Assembly (NCBI GenBank): GCA_031258095.1
Contig: JAIRNK010000012.1
Location: 1 to 47,403 of the forward strand
From: Holosporales bacterium
GTDB taxonomy: Bacteria > Pseudomonadota > Alphaproteobacteria > BNTO01
Direction: 5' to 3'
DNA: 47,403 nucleotides
Made by a program: the position numbers and the translations under genes
The notes under the pieces: model-generated
Seen by the model: the letters and a program-made list of their open reading frames with translations, nothing else
What the model was told of the DNA's origin: nothing
The model's database searches: none
Shown: positions 17,765-27,643 of the stretch, one piece after another
How the letters are laid out: each line of letters opens with the position of its first letter
Position numbering within the stretch: position 1 is the first letter of the stretch

Positions 17765-18760
17765 ATGATTAAGATAATTCCCGACAATGTAAATATCAAT
17801 TTTATTGGTCAAAAGAACAAAGTGTTTATACTGTCTTTTATCGTCATCCTAGTGTCGATGTTGTCGGTGCTCGTGACTGGTTTGAACTATGGCATAGACT
17901 TCAAGGGCGGATACGTTGTCGAAGCACGATTCCCCGTGGAGCAAAGTTTAGAAAACCTTAGACAAAAATTCGCGGCGAGCTCATTTGGAGACTTTTCGTT
18001 GCAGCAACTCGGCAAAGACGGCCGCGACATTGTGATGAAGCTCCAGAGCACAGACACCGATACAGATGCAATTGCTGATCAGCCCGAAGACCAAGCTGGT
18101 CAAACGGATTCGACAGAGGGGAATTCACGCTCAGAGAACAAGGTGATTGAACAAGTAAAGGCCGTGCTGGGAGAAGGCGTTGTCTACCGGCGCATTGAAA
18201 CGATTGGGCCAACGGTGGGCGCGGAACTCATACACAACGCAATAATAGCTGTTGTTTTGTCCATATTGGCCATTGCTATTTATATCGCCATTCGATTCGA
18301 GTGGCAATTTGCCGTGTGCGGAATGATTGCATTGGCCCAGGACTGCATTGGAGTTGTCGGTGCTTATTCTCTTCTAAAAATGGAATTTAACGCATCCGCG
18401 ATTGTTGCAATATTGACAACCGCGTCGTATTCGGTAAATGACTCAATCGTTATCTTTGACCGAATTCGCGAGAACATAAAGCGCCATCGCAAGATGCCAA
18501 TGCCGGAGCTGATAAATCGAAGCATAAACGAGACACTGTCACGAACGGTCCTAACTGCGGGGTCGACGCTGCTTGCAGTTTTGGCGCTCTGTTTATTTGG
18601 AGGAGAGGTCATTTCGGCCTTCAGCACGCCAATATTTATCGGCATCAGCCTTGGAACATTTTCATCGATTGCTTTGTCTGCGCCGTTGCTACTCCTGTTT
18701 AATTTGGACAGGGATAAGATTGCGGGAACACCAAAAGTCGTGGCAGGAACGGCGACCTAG
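17765..18760 (+). CDS. secF: protein translocase subunit SecF
   Basis: GLNYGIDFKGGYVVE, IGPTVGAELIHNAI, YSVNDSIVIFDRIREN. Confidence 0.95.
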   Translation: MIKIIPDNVNINFIGQKNKVFILSFIVILVSMLSVLVTGLNYGIDFKGGYVVEARFPVEQSLENLRQKFAASSFGDFSLQQLGKDGRDIVMKLQSTDTDTDAIADQPEDQAGQTDSTEGNSRSENKVIEQVKAVLGEGVVYRRIETIGPTVGAELIHNAIIAVVLSILAIAIYIAIRFEWQFAVCGMIALAQDCIGVVGAYSLLKMEFNASAIVAILTTASYSVNDSIVIFDRIRENIKRHRKMPMPELINRSINETLSRTVLTAGSTLLAVLALCLFGGEVISAFSTPIFIGISLGTFSSIALSAPLLLLFNLDRDKIAGTPKVVAGTAT

Positions 18761-18773
18761 TACATGGCGCGAC

Positions 18774-19613
18774 ATGTTGTTAAAAGCTCCAATAGCGCTG
18801 GTTGATGCCTTTGCAGATGTGCCGTTTAGTGGTAATCCTGCAGGCATTTGCTTAGTTGACGAATTCCCCGCTGACGTGTTGATGCAAAGTGTCGCATTTG
18901 AGTTCAATTGGTCGGAGACTGCATTTCTGGTTAGGCTGGAGCCGTCCTTCTATCACATCCGTTGGTTCTCTCCCTTGGACGAAGCCCCAATGTGTGGGCA
19001 TGCGACCTTGGCGGCTGCTCACTTTTTGTTTGAATACAATTATGTGATAGGATCATCCGTTGAATTTCAGTCGCTGTCTGGTCAATTAATAGTGACAAAA
19101 CAAACGAATGAAAATGGCGAATCCTGGCTTGTGATGGACTTTCCAGCCATCAGTGTGAAAGATTGCACTGATGCGGCGGAGGTTGAGTCGATCCAAGATG
19201 TGTTTGACGACGACAATATGACGGTCAATATAAAGAGTATATTAAAAGATTCAATACTCTACATTGTCGTGCTTGCAAATGAAGATGAAGTCCGGCGTTG
19301 CCGCCCGAATCTTGCAAAATTAAAAAAATTGCCGTGTAGGGCGATCTCCGTGACCGCCCAGTCGTCAAATGGGTGCGACTTCGTTTCTCGATACTTTGCT
19401 CCTCAAGTGGGGATTCCCGAAGACCCGGTCTGTGGATCATCTCATTGCCGGCTAGCACCGTTTTGGGCCAAGGCTTTGGGTAAGGACACGCTGGTTGCGA
19501 AGCAGCTTTCTCAGCGAGGGGGCGTATTGCACTTGTCACTGTGCCCGCAAACTAACCGTGTTAGCATCGCAGGACAAGCAAGAACGATATTAACGGGGCA
19601 AATGGCAATTTGA
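18774..19613 (+). CDS. PhzF family isomerase-like protein
   Basis: LVDAFADVPFSGNPAGICLV, FNWSETAFL, PMCGHATLAAAH, ISRYFAP-type motif, EDPVCGSSHCRLAPFWA, QRGGVL. Confidence 0.88.
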   Translation: MLLKAPIALVDAFADVPFSGNPAGICLVDEFPADVLMQSVAFEFNWSETAFLVRLEPSFYHIRWFSPLDEAPMCGHATLAAAHFLFEYNYVIGSSVEFQSLSGQLIVTKQTNENGESWLVMDFPAISVKDCTDAAEVESIQDVFDDDNMTVNIKSILKDSILYIVVLANEDEVRRCRPNLAKLKKLPCRAISVTAQSSNGCDFVSRYFAPQVGIPEDPVCGSSHCRLAPFWAKALGKDTLVAKQLSQRGGVLHLSLCPQTNRVSIAGQARTILTGQMAI

Positions 19614-19629
19614 TGGCAACGCTTAAATA

Positions 19630-19723
19630 TATAGGCTCCCGACTGACGCTCCGGGGAACAAATGCTGATGTTTCAATGCCTTGAGCCCTCAATAACCCCG
19701 GAACGTCAGATGGGATGTGTATA
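19630..19723 (+). repeat. ~95-bp palindromic element, copy 4
   Basis: TATAGGCTCCCGACTGACGCTCCGGGGAAC...CCCCGGAACGTCAGATGGGATGTGTATA; 17 bp after the phzF stop. Confidence 0.9.
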
Positions 19724-19907
19724 GACGCGAGGCGCCCTCCCCTACTCCACATTTATTCGTCATCAGAATAGTCTGATCGCTCAGCAGGAGGTGGAACATG
19801 AGCTGTCACATCGACTGTTGGGACGTAATTCGAGAGGTTTTCAATTGAGCTCCGTTTATTGTAATCTTCGTATCGGTGGAGAAGTTATCAAGCGTCGTGG
19901 AGTATAC

Positions 19908-20783
19908 ATGAATCGTGAGTCAGACAAACAATCAGGGAAAAGCACTCTGCTTGGGTATGTTTGGGCGATACTAGCCGTAATTGGGATACATACATTTCTG
20001 TACCAGCCATACTCGATACCCTCTGGGTCGATGATGCCGACGTTGTTAGTCGGAGATTTTTTGTTCGTTAATAAATTTTCGTATGGATATTCCCGCTATT
20101 CGGCATTTTTGCAGCCAAAGTTCATAAAAGGGCGCATAAATATCGGGACACCAAATAGAGGAGACGTGGCTGTGTTTTTTCACGAATTTACGTACGAAAA
20201 TGAGGCAGAGCACTATGACCATGGCGTGTTGAACGGCCTCTTTTCTAGAACGTGGCGTAGGATACGCAGTGCTATCGGCTGTCCACTAGAAGGCGTGAAC
20301 TATGTTAAGCGCGTGATTGGGCTGCCAGGAGATCGGATACAAATGAAGGAAGGAAAGCTATACATCAATGGAGAAGAGGTGAAGCTCGAGTACGTTGATA
20401 CGTATCCGTTGAACGAGCCAAATATGCCCCCAATTGCGAAACGCTACATAGAGACGCTGCCGAATGGGGTTCGACACTATATTCTGAAAGCTTTTCCGTT
20501 TGGGAAGGCTCATCTCGACAATACGGAGGAGTTTGTTGTGCCAGAGGGCCATTATTTTATGATGGGAGACAACAGGGACAACTCGTGTGATAGCCGAGAA
20601 CGAAACATTGTAGGGGACATACCAAATGGTCGGTTTATTGGAGTGCCTTCGTTTTTATACTTTTCAACGGAAGCGACTTTGTTTCAGCCCCACAAATGGA
20701 TATTTCTCATCCGTTGGCAGCGCTTGTTTGATGCTTACATAAAGAAATTACGTCGTCCGTTTCAAGCCAATCTTTATGTATGA
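19908..20783 (+). CDS. lepB: signal peptidase I
   Basis: YSIPSGSMMPTLLVGDFLFVNKFSYG, GVNYVKRVIGLPGDRI, FMMGDNRDNSCDSR. Confidence 0.95.
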   Translation: MNRESDKQSGKSTLLGYVWAILAVIGIHTFLYQPYSIPSGSMMPTLLVGDFLFVNKFSYGYSRYSAFLQPKFIKGRINIGTPNRGDVAVFFHEFTYENEAEHYDHGVLNGLFSRTWRRIRSAIGCPLEGVNYVKRVIGLPGDRIQMKEGKLYINGEEVKLEYVDTYPLNEPNMPPIAKRYIETLPNGVRHYILKAFPFGKAHLDNTEEFVVPEGHYFMMGDNRDNSCDSRERNIVGDIPNGRFIGVPSFLYFSTEATLFQPHKWIFLIRWQRLFDAYIKKLRRPFQANLYV

Positions 20784-21472
20784 TCGACGATCATGTAATG
20801 AAAAATATCCAGGCGCTTCAATTAAATCTAAAGTACACATTTAGGGATACTTCATTGCTTGTTCGTGCGCTGCGGCATTCTAGCGTGGCACCCAAAGTTG
20901 GAAATCAGGTAGACCGTAGCTTTGACCGCTTGGAGTTCTTGGGAGACAGAGTATTAAACCTTATCGTTGCAGAGTTTTTATACAAGCACTTTGACAAGGA
21001 ATCAGAGGGAGATTTAGCGCATAGATATTCGGCGTTAGTTTGCAGCCAAACGTGTGCAGATGTGGCACGACGAGTTAAAATCGACGAATATCTTGACGTG
21101 GCAACTGGAACATCGTTCGATGATTTGCGAATTTTGTGCGACGCCTTGGAGGCCGTTGTTGCGGCAATGTATTTAGATGGAGGATATGAGCCGTGTAAGA
21201 CGTTCGTTGAAAGAAACTGGCGCGACCTATTTTTTTCTTCAATAGAGCCTCCGAGCGACCCCAAGTCCGTTCTTCAAGAGCTTATTCAGTCAAAAGGGTG
21301 TCCGCTTCCAGAATATGTCGTTATGAACAAAGCAGGAAGCGATCATAGTCCCACGTTTACGGTATCGGTGACCGTTCCGGGGTGGGCGCCTGTAACCGGA
21401 GTAGGGCAGTCAAAAAAGGCAGCCGAAAAGGAAGCGGCATCAAAATTGCTGATTTTAATGCAATATGCCTGA
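20780..21472 (+). CDS. rnc: ribonuclease III
   Basis: DRLEFLGDRVLNLIVAEFLY, EGDLAHRYSALV, DALEAVVAAMYLDGGY, C-terminal dsRBD (GVGQSKKAAEKEAASKLL). Confidence 0.95.
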   Translation: MIDDHVMKNIQALQLNLKYTFRDTSLLVRALRHSSVAPKVGNQVDRSFDRLEFLGDRVLNLIVAEFLYKHFDKESEGDLAHRYSALVCSQTCADVARRVKIDEYLDVATGTSFDDLRILCDALEAVVAAMYLDGGYEPCKTFVERNWRDLFFSSIEPPSDPKSVLQELIQSKGCPLPEYVVMNKAGSDHSPTFTVSVTVPGWAPVTGVGQSKKAAEKEAASKLLILMQYA

Positions 21473-22883
21473 GTTATTTTTAATATTTATTCCTGCTGCC
21501 CCTGAAATGCTGTTAATGATTGGCGCGGCTTGTCTGTTTGTCGTGCCAAGGATGGCGCAACGTGCGTATTTCTACGTGTTATTCAGCTGCGTGTTAGTCT
21601 TACTTTTGCAAGATAGGAACATTGGATTAAACGTCATTGAAGGGAAATTGGATCCGACGGCAAGTTCGACAACATTTTCTGGAATGTTCATTGTTGACTG
21701 TTTTACTAAAATTCAAAAGCTTACAGTTTGCGCTTGGACGCTGCTTTATGTATTGATCACGTCAAAATTTAAAAAATTTTGTGGGGATGAATTGTTCGGC
21801 ATTGCGACTATCGTTTTTGGAAGCATGTTGGCAATTTCGGCAAACGACTTCATGCTGTTGTTTTTGGGATATGAATTTATAAGTTTTGGAACCATTGTTT
21901 TTTTGAAGTCGAATGACAAAGAAATACTCATAAACGTTTTCACTATGTTAGGCATAGGGACAGCATTAATTCTCTTTGGGACGTCAATATTTTACGGCGT
22001 GTTTGGCACTACGGATTTCTCGGTATTGTCTACGAACATGGCTGAGAAGCAACCATTCACGAACGTTGCTGTCGTTTTGCTGCTGATGGGGCTGTTCGCG
22101 AAATCATTGTACCTACCTGCTCATGGTTTGTGCATAGAAGCAGCAGAAAAAACAGACTTATCAGCGTTCATATTAGTTAGCTTTGTTTCAAATCTGACGA
22201 CCTTTTCAACGATGGGACGCATCGTAACATTGTTTAGGAGTGAACCAGTTGTACACGCGTTACTTCTGTTCGGATTCTTTGGAATGGCGCTAGGCTTGTT
22301 AGGAGTAATTAGACACTCTCAAATAAAAAACATACTAGCATGCCATTTAATTGGAACGGTAGGAATGCTTCATTTCGGGCTAGGAGCGCTGCGGTTGAGT
22401 TCTATCTCAAGCAGTCTGACATTGCTCGCTGTTTACGGTCTGTCACTGTTGGTCTTTTTGGGCGGGACTTTGCTTATTGAGCGACAATGTGGAAAGATCG
22501 TCACGCTGAACGACCTGCTTCGGATTCACAACAAATCTCCGTGGGGAATGTTTTTATTAGTCTTTGGTATTTTAAATTTGTTCAATGTGCTCCCTACGCC
22601 AGGATTTATTCATTTTTTCACGTTCACCATGAATTTTGTCGATAGCGAAGCGTTTGCGCCCTTATGGATTGTGCTTACGCTAAAAACTATATCCATGGCC
22701 GCTGGCTTGAAATTTGTTCAAGCGTTGGTCATTCGCTCTGGAGATGCCCCTCACGCGAATGCGACCCCCTTCCCTACCCTAGCGGTGGTCATTAGCCTGG
22801 CGTTAGTCGTGTGGGCCGTGTACTCTGACAGTATTTCCAACGTTTTCATGCTAGCTGAGACTACGCTGAAGTGCTTCCTATAG
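21465..22883 (+). CDS. nuoN: NADH-quinone oxidoreductase subunit N-like (divergent)
   Basis: Multi-TM protein with FLGYEFISFGTIVFLKSN, LFAKSLYLPAHGLCIEAAEKTDLSAFI, SQIKNILACHLIGTVGML; overlaps the rnc end. Confidence 0.7.
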   Translation: MPELFLIFIPAAPEMLLMIGAACLFVVPRMAQRAYFYVLFSCVLVLLLQDRNIGLNVIEGKLDPTASSTTFSGMFIVDCFTKIQKLTVCAWTLLYVLITSKFKKFCGDELFGIATIVFGSMLAISANDFMLLFLGYEFISFGTIVFLKSNDKEILINVFTMLGIGTALILFGTSIFYGVFGTTDFSVLSTNMAEKQPFTNVAVVLLLMGLFAKSLYLPAHGLCIEAAEKTDLSAFILVSFVSNLTTFSTMGRIVTLFRSEPVVHALLLFGFFGMALGLLGVIRHSQIKNILACHLIGTVGMLHFGLGALRLSSISSSLTLLAVYGLSLLVFLGGTLLIERQCGKIVTLNDLLRIHNKSPWGMFLLVFGILNLFNVLPTPGFIHFFTFTMNFVDSEAFAPLWIVLTLKTISMAAGLKFVQALVIRSGDAPHANATPFPTLAVVISLALVVWAVYSDSISNVFMLAETTLKCFL

Positions 22884-22894
22884 GATTCGATTGT

Positions 22895-25012
22895 TCAACT
22901 TTGCCGTTTTAACAAACCGACTTTTAGAATGTCGAGCCATTCATATTCGCCAATGATTTTTATTCCCAGATGAGCAGCCTTGTCTCTATTGCTTCCCGGC
23001 TCATCCCCGGCAACCACGAGGGTTGTAGATTTTGACACAGTAGACGCAATTTGCGCGCCCAGTCTGGCAGCCTGTGCTTTACCCTCATTGCGGGTAAACG
23101 CACGAAAGCGTCCGGTGAAAACGATTTGCTGCCCGGACAATACGCTTGTGTCAGATGCGTCTTTGAATAACGTGACGTATTCTAGCAATCGCAGGAGCAC
23201 ATCGCGTTGTTCGGACAAGTATGAAACAATTCCTTCTGCCGTTATCTCGCCAATCCCGTCAATTTGCACAAGCTGGTCAGCACTACAATTTAGTAGCTCT
23301 TCGAACGAATTAAAATGTTTGCTCAATAGTGTACTCATCTGTCTTCCTACTTGCGGAATCCCCAATGAATATATGAATTTGTCCAACGCAACCGACCGAC
23401 ATGCGTCAATTGCTTTGAATAGATTCTTAACGGAAAGGCTTCCCCACCCAATTTCATTTTCTAGGGTCTGTTTGTTGAAGAAATTCCTATCTCGTTCCTT
23501 ATCGGATATTTGGGGGGGGGCAACAGACGCAAACAAGTCCCCATGCCGTCGACATTGCATATCACGTTGTTGTAGGACAAATATATCAACGAAATCGCGA
23601 ATTCTTCCGGTGTCATATAAAAATTCTATGTTGCGGCTCCCCAAACCGTCAATTTCCAGCGCATCGACAAAGTGAGACAAACGCTCAATTGCCTGATCTT
23701 TGCAATTAAACCCCGCTGTGCAACGACTGTCTTGTAGTAGCTTTCCGCATGACGGACAGGTCGTCGGAAAACGAAACGGCATGGCGTCCAGCCGCCTCCT
23801 ATCCTCTAACGTGCTCACAATTTGAGGGATCACGTCCCCAGCGCGTTGCAGCACGACCGTGTCACCCACGCGAACGTCAAGCCGCGCCAGCTCATCGCCA
23901 TTGTGTAAGGTCGCTCTACTGACGACTGCGCCACCGACATTAACCGGGACTAACTCCGCAACGGGCGTTAAGGCGCCAGTGCGGCCGACTTGAATAGATA
24001 TGCCCAAAACTTGAGTTTCAACCTGCTCTGCCCTGAATTTGTGTGCGACAGAGTGACGCGGCACACGTCCAACGATTCCTAGGCGCGCTTGCAATTTTCG
24101 GTCGTTTACCTTGTAGACAACGCCGTCAATTTCGTACGGAATTTGCTCTCTGTTCGTTTCTACGTAGTGGTAATAGTCCAACAACTCTTGTACGGAACTA
24201 CATAACCTGGCGGGAGATACTGTGACAAAACCACATTTGTTCAAATATTCGACCACGCTGTCTTGTGTATCGAAGCGATCGTCGACAACGTCATATGCCA
24301 AAAAGCGAAGACGACGCGCTTGCGTTATTTTTGCATCAAGTAGTCGCAATGAACCAGAGGCTGCATTTCGGGGATTAGCGAATAGGCGCTCGTGCTTATC
24401 GGCTTGATCTTTATTTATACGCACGAAATCTTCTTTGTTTATATAAACTTCGCCGCGAATTTCCATTCGCTGTGGAACTTGTTCTTCTTTGCTTGGAATG
24501 GCAACCCGCGGAAGCACAAGCGGAATATCTCTGACCATTTTTATGTTCTGGGTAACGTCCTCACCAACTGTCCCATTCCCTCGAGTTGCCCCACGAACAA
24601 GAATGCCGTTCTCGTAGACGAGCGACGCTGACAGTCCATCAATTTTGAGTTCTGCCCACATCTGTCGGTCGTAGCAAACAAATTGTTCGTTTGGAACGTT
24701 AAGAAATCGCGAAACTTTTTCAAAGAAACGACACAACTCGTCGACGGAGAATACGTCTTCTAATGAAGTCATGGGGGTTTCATGATTTACTTTCTGAAAA
24801 TCCAGTTGCGGCAATGCTCCAACATGCTGAGACGGGCTGTCGGCCCTTATAAGGTCTGGATATTCGCTCTCCAACGCTGCATTTCGCCGTCGCAAATCGT
24901 CATATTCTCGATCCGATATCTCCGGTTGTGCGAGGTTGTAGTAAAGATGGTCATGTTTGGCTATTTCTTTTGCCAACCGTTCAAGCTCTTTGGCGGCTTC
25001 ACTTCTGTCCAT
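22895..25012 (-). CDS. ligA: NAD-dependent DNA ligase
   Basis: AELKIDGLSASLVYENG, ATRGNGTVGEDVTQNI, EIRGEVYI, FANPRNAASGSLRLLD, C4 zinc motif CPSCGKLLQDSRCTAGFNC, C-terminal BRCT. Confidence 0.96.
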   Translation of the reverse strand: MDRSEAAKELERLAKEIAKHDHLYYNLAQPEISDREYDDLRRRNAALESEYPDLIRADSPSQHVGALPQLDFQKVNHETPMTSLEDVFSVDELCRFFEKVSRFLNVPNEQFVCYDRQMWAELKIDGLSASLVYENGILVRGATRGNGTVGEDVTQNIKMVRDIPLVLPRVAIPSKEEQVPQRMEIRGEVYINKEDFVRINKDQADKHERLFANPRNAASGSLRLLDAKITQARRLRFLAYDVVDDRFDTQDSVVEYLNKCGFVTVSPARLCSSVQELLDYYHYVETNREQIPYEIDGVVYKVNDRKLQARLGIVGRVPRHSVAHKFRAEQVETQVLGISIQVGRTGALTPVAELVPVNVGGAVVSRATLHNGDELARLDVRVGDTVVLQRAGDVIPQIVSTLEDRRRLDAMPFRFPTTCPSCGKLLQDSRCTAGFNCKDQAIERLSHFVDALEIDGLGSRNIEFLYDTGRIRDFVDIFVLQQRDMQCRRHGDLFASVAPPQISDKERDRNFFNKQTLENEIGWGSLSVKNLFKAIDACRSVALDKFIYSLGIPQVGRQMSTLLSKHFNSFEELLNCSADQLVQIDGIGEITAEGIVSYLSEQRDVLLRLLEYVTLFKDASDTSVLSGQQIVFTGRFRAFTRNEGKAQAARLGAQIASTVSKSTTLVVAGDEPGSNRDKAAHLGIKIIGEYEWLDILKVGLLKRQS

Positions 25013-25321
25013 TACCTTCTCGCGAATGACGGCGACGGGTCAGTGTACCAGAACGCTATCCCTTTGAGGACATTTGCGACAAATGGTGCCGCGATACCCC
25101 TTTGGTTATCGCGAGTTCGTATAAAAAGCGGGCATTACTCATGGCAAAGGTTTTTGCTGAGCCTAAGCAAAGCTAGCAATTGATGGGATTAAAAATCCCA
25201 CAACGTACAGCACAATGTCTGCCAACACATAACCTATTAATCTTCATTAATCATTATTTAATTCTTTAGTTATACACTGTATTCAGACAGTAATAACTTA
25301 CAATAACACTGTGAGAACACT

Positions 25322-25879
25322 ATGAAGAAACAGCTTCTTGTATTTGGCGCGTTAGTTGCATCGACAGCTGGGCATACGATGATGATGAATCCCATGATGA
25401 ATATGGGCATGGGGGGAGGAACGGGCGGCATGGCTTCCATGCTTCCTATGATGATGGGGATGATGGGAGGCATGGGAGGCATGGGGGGCATGGGCGGCAT
25501 GGGCGGCATGGGTAACATGATGGGCGGCATGATGAACCCAATGATGATGGGAATGATGGGCGGCGGAGAATCGCTAGACACATGGACTGCCTTACTAAAA
25601 CAAATTGATAACGAAAATATAAAGGACCTTGGCAAAGCGCTGTTGACTGCAGTTTTTGCCGTATATTCCATGCTGCGGCAGCTGGTGCAAATGCAACAAA
25701 TGCAGCAAATGATGGATCAACAGAGACAGATGCAGCAAATGCAGTACGGTGCGAATCCAACAGTTGGCTACGCAGCACAACCGGCGTACGCAGCACAACC
25801 GGCGTATGCAGCACAATCGGCGTACGCCGCAGCACCAGCAGCAGCCGCCGCAGCACCAGTAGTGAGATCTGGACGTTAA
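25322..25879 (+). CDS. secreted Met/Gly-rich, Gln- and Ala-rich low-complexity protein
   Basis: MKKQLLVFGALVASTAGHTMMMNPMMNMGMGGG... GGMGGMGGMGGMGGMG... QMQQMQQMMDQQRQMQQMQ ... AYAAQPAYAAQPAYAAQ; signal-peptide-like start. Confidence 0.65.
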   Translation: MKKQLLVFGALVASTAGHTMMMNPMMNMGMGGGTGGMASMLPMMMGMMGGMGGMGGMGGMGGMGNMMGGMMNPMMMGMMGGGESLDTWTALLKQIDNENIKDLGKALLTAVFAVYSMLRQLVQMQQMQQMMDQQRQMQQMQYGANPTVGYAAQPAYAAQPAYAAQSAYAAAPAAAAAAPVVRSGR

Positions 25880-26112
25880 GCCCTGTTGTGTTTGTTTAGC
25901 TGCTTTAATCAATAAGGTTCTCGCCTAAAAACCGGATTGGAAGACAGCCTGAGCCACGGGCTTTCGTCTTTTCCGGTAGAACGTGTGTTTTGCTGAAAAA
26001 CCAAGTTATGCGTTTCAAACGAAACATAGAGTGTTACTAAGACGTAAATAGTTAGATATTGTTTCGCAATACTTTTAAATAGGCCCCACAAAACTCTTTT
26101 GGGCACGCGCTT

Positions 26113-27594
26113 ATGTTAAGCAAACTATCTACCGTCGCATTTAACGGCATCGAAACAAAAGATGTTTCAGTCGAAGTCCAAATAGCGTCGGGTCTGCCGA
26201 ACTTTGTCATCGTGGGGTTGCCAGATAAATCAATTGCGGAATCGAAAGAACGCATCCGGGCCAGTTTTTCTCATGTTGGCTTAACACTCCCCCCCCGACG
26301 CATTATTGTGAATTTGGCCCCCTCCGATTTGCAGAAAGAGGGCGCGCACTATGATCTGCCCATCGCCCTTGGAATATTAGCTGCACTCGACGCTTTTGAT
26401 AAAAGTCAGCTTCAAGAGTACGTGATTCTCGGTGGATTGAGTCTGGATGCATTAATTGCACCTGTTGTCGGGATTCTGGCTGCGGCACTAATGGCATCAT
26501 CCACCGACAGAGGTTTGATTTGCCCAGCGGCCAACTGCAACGAGGCGTCGTGGGCGGGGAATCACCTTCATGTGCTAGCCGCTCCTGATTTAGTGTCACT
26601 TGTCGCTCACTTCAAGGGCGAAACGCAGCTAGCCTCGCCTGTTACGCCGTCCATCAAAGCAATCGCAACGCCGAATTATGGGGATATGCAAGACGTACGC
26701 GGGCAATCATTGCTTAAGCGAGCATTTGAAATAGCAGCTGTGGGGCACCATAACGTGTTGATGATTGGTCCTCCAGGCGCAGGCAAGTCAATGATTTCGC
26801 AGCGGTTGATGGGGATTTTGCCTCCTCTGAGCCCAAGCGAAGCCATAGAAACCACAATGATATATAGCTTGGCGGGCATGCTTCCTGACGAAGGGCTAAT
26901 GGCACAGCGCCCATTTCGCGCACCGCACCACTCTGCGTCATTGGTCGCGCTTATTGGCGGAGGAATACACGCCAAGCCCGGAGAAGTATCTTTGGCTCAC
27001 AATGGCGTGCTGTTTTTGGACGAACTGCCGGAGTTTTCGCGCGCCGCGTTGGAATCTTTGCGGCAGCCGCTTGAATCGAACGTCATTACGGTTTCGCGCG
27101 CCAACCAGCACGTTACATATCCAGCCAAAATTCAGCTCGTTGCAGCAATGAACCCTTGCAGATGCGGATACTATGGAGTGACACATAAGGAGTGCTCCCG
27201 CGCGCCAAGGTGTGCGTCGGATTATCAATCTAAAATTTCGGGGCCGCTTTTTGATCGTTTCGATTTGGTTATATATGTGCCACAAGTGCCTGTCGATGAT
27301 TTATTGCCTCGATCGCCAAAATTGGCAGCAGATAAGTCGGCTGATATACAACGGCGGGTGCTCGCCGCGCTGGAATTTCGTGGGCAATTTCCAATAAACG
27401 AAGACAATCAATTGCGGCCTGAAACACAAAAATGCGTGCGAGTCTTTGCCGAAAAACGAGACCTGTCCGCCCGAAGCTGTACTCGGCTGTTGAAGGTCGC
27501 GCTTAGCATTGCGAGTTTAGACAGGTCTGAAGAAATAAAAGAGCACCACGTTGAGGAAGCAATTCACTACAGGTTCAACAGCCCGTATATGTAG
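26113..27594 (+). CDS. comM: YifB/ComM family Mg-chelatase-like AAA ATPase
   Basis: SKLSTVAFNGIETKDVSVEVQIASGLPNFVIVGLPDKSIAESKERIRA, MIGPPGAGKSMISQRL, AMNPCRCGYYG. Confidence 0.95.
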   Translation: MLSKLSTVAFNGIETKDVSVEVQIASGLPNFVIVGLPDKSIAESKERIRASFSHVGLTLPPRRIIVNLAPSDLQKEGAHYDLPIALGILAALDAFDKSQLQEYVILGGLSLDALIAPVVGILAAALMASSTDRGLICPAANCNEASWAGNHLHVLAAPDLVSLVAHFKGETQLASPVTPSIKAIATPNYGDMQDVRGQSLLKRAFEIAAVGHHNVLMIGPPGAGKSMISQRLMGILPPLSPSEAIETTMIYSLAGMLPDEGLMAQRPFRAPHHSASLVALIGGGIHAKPGEVSLAHNGVLFLDELPEFSRAALESLRQPLESNVITVSRANQHVTYPAKIQLVAAMNPCRCGYYGVTHKECSRAPRCASDYQSKISGPLFDRFDLVIYVPQVPVDDLLPRSPKLAADKSADIQRRVLAALEFRGQFPINEDNQLRPETQKCVRVFAEKRDLSARSCTRLLKVALSIASLDRSEEIKEHHVEEAIHYRFNSPYM

Positions 27595-27643
27595 ATTATA
27601 GTATGAAGAGACGTAATTGACGGGAATAATCCGCGTCGTCAGA

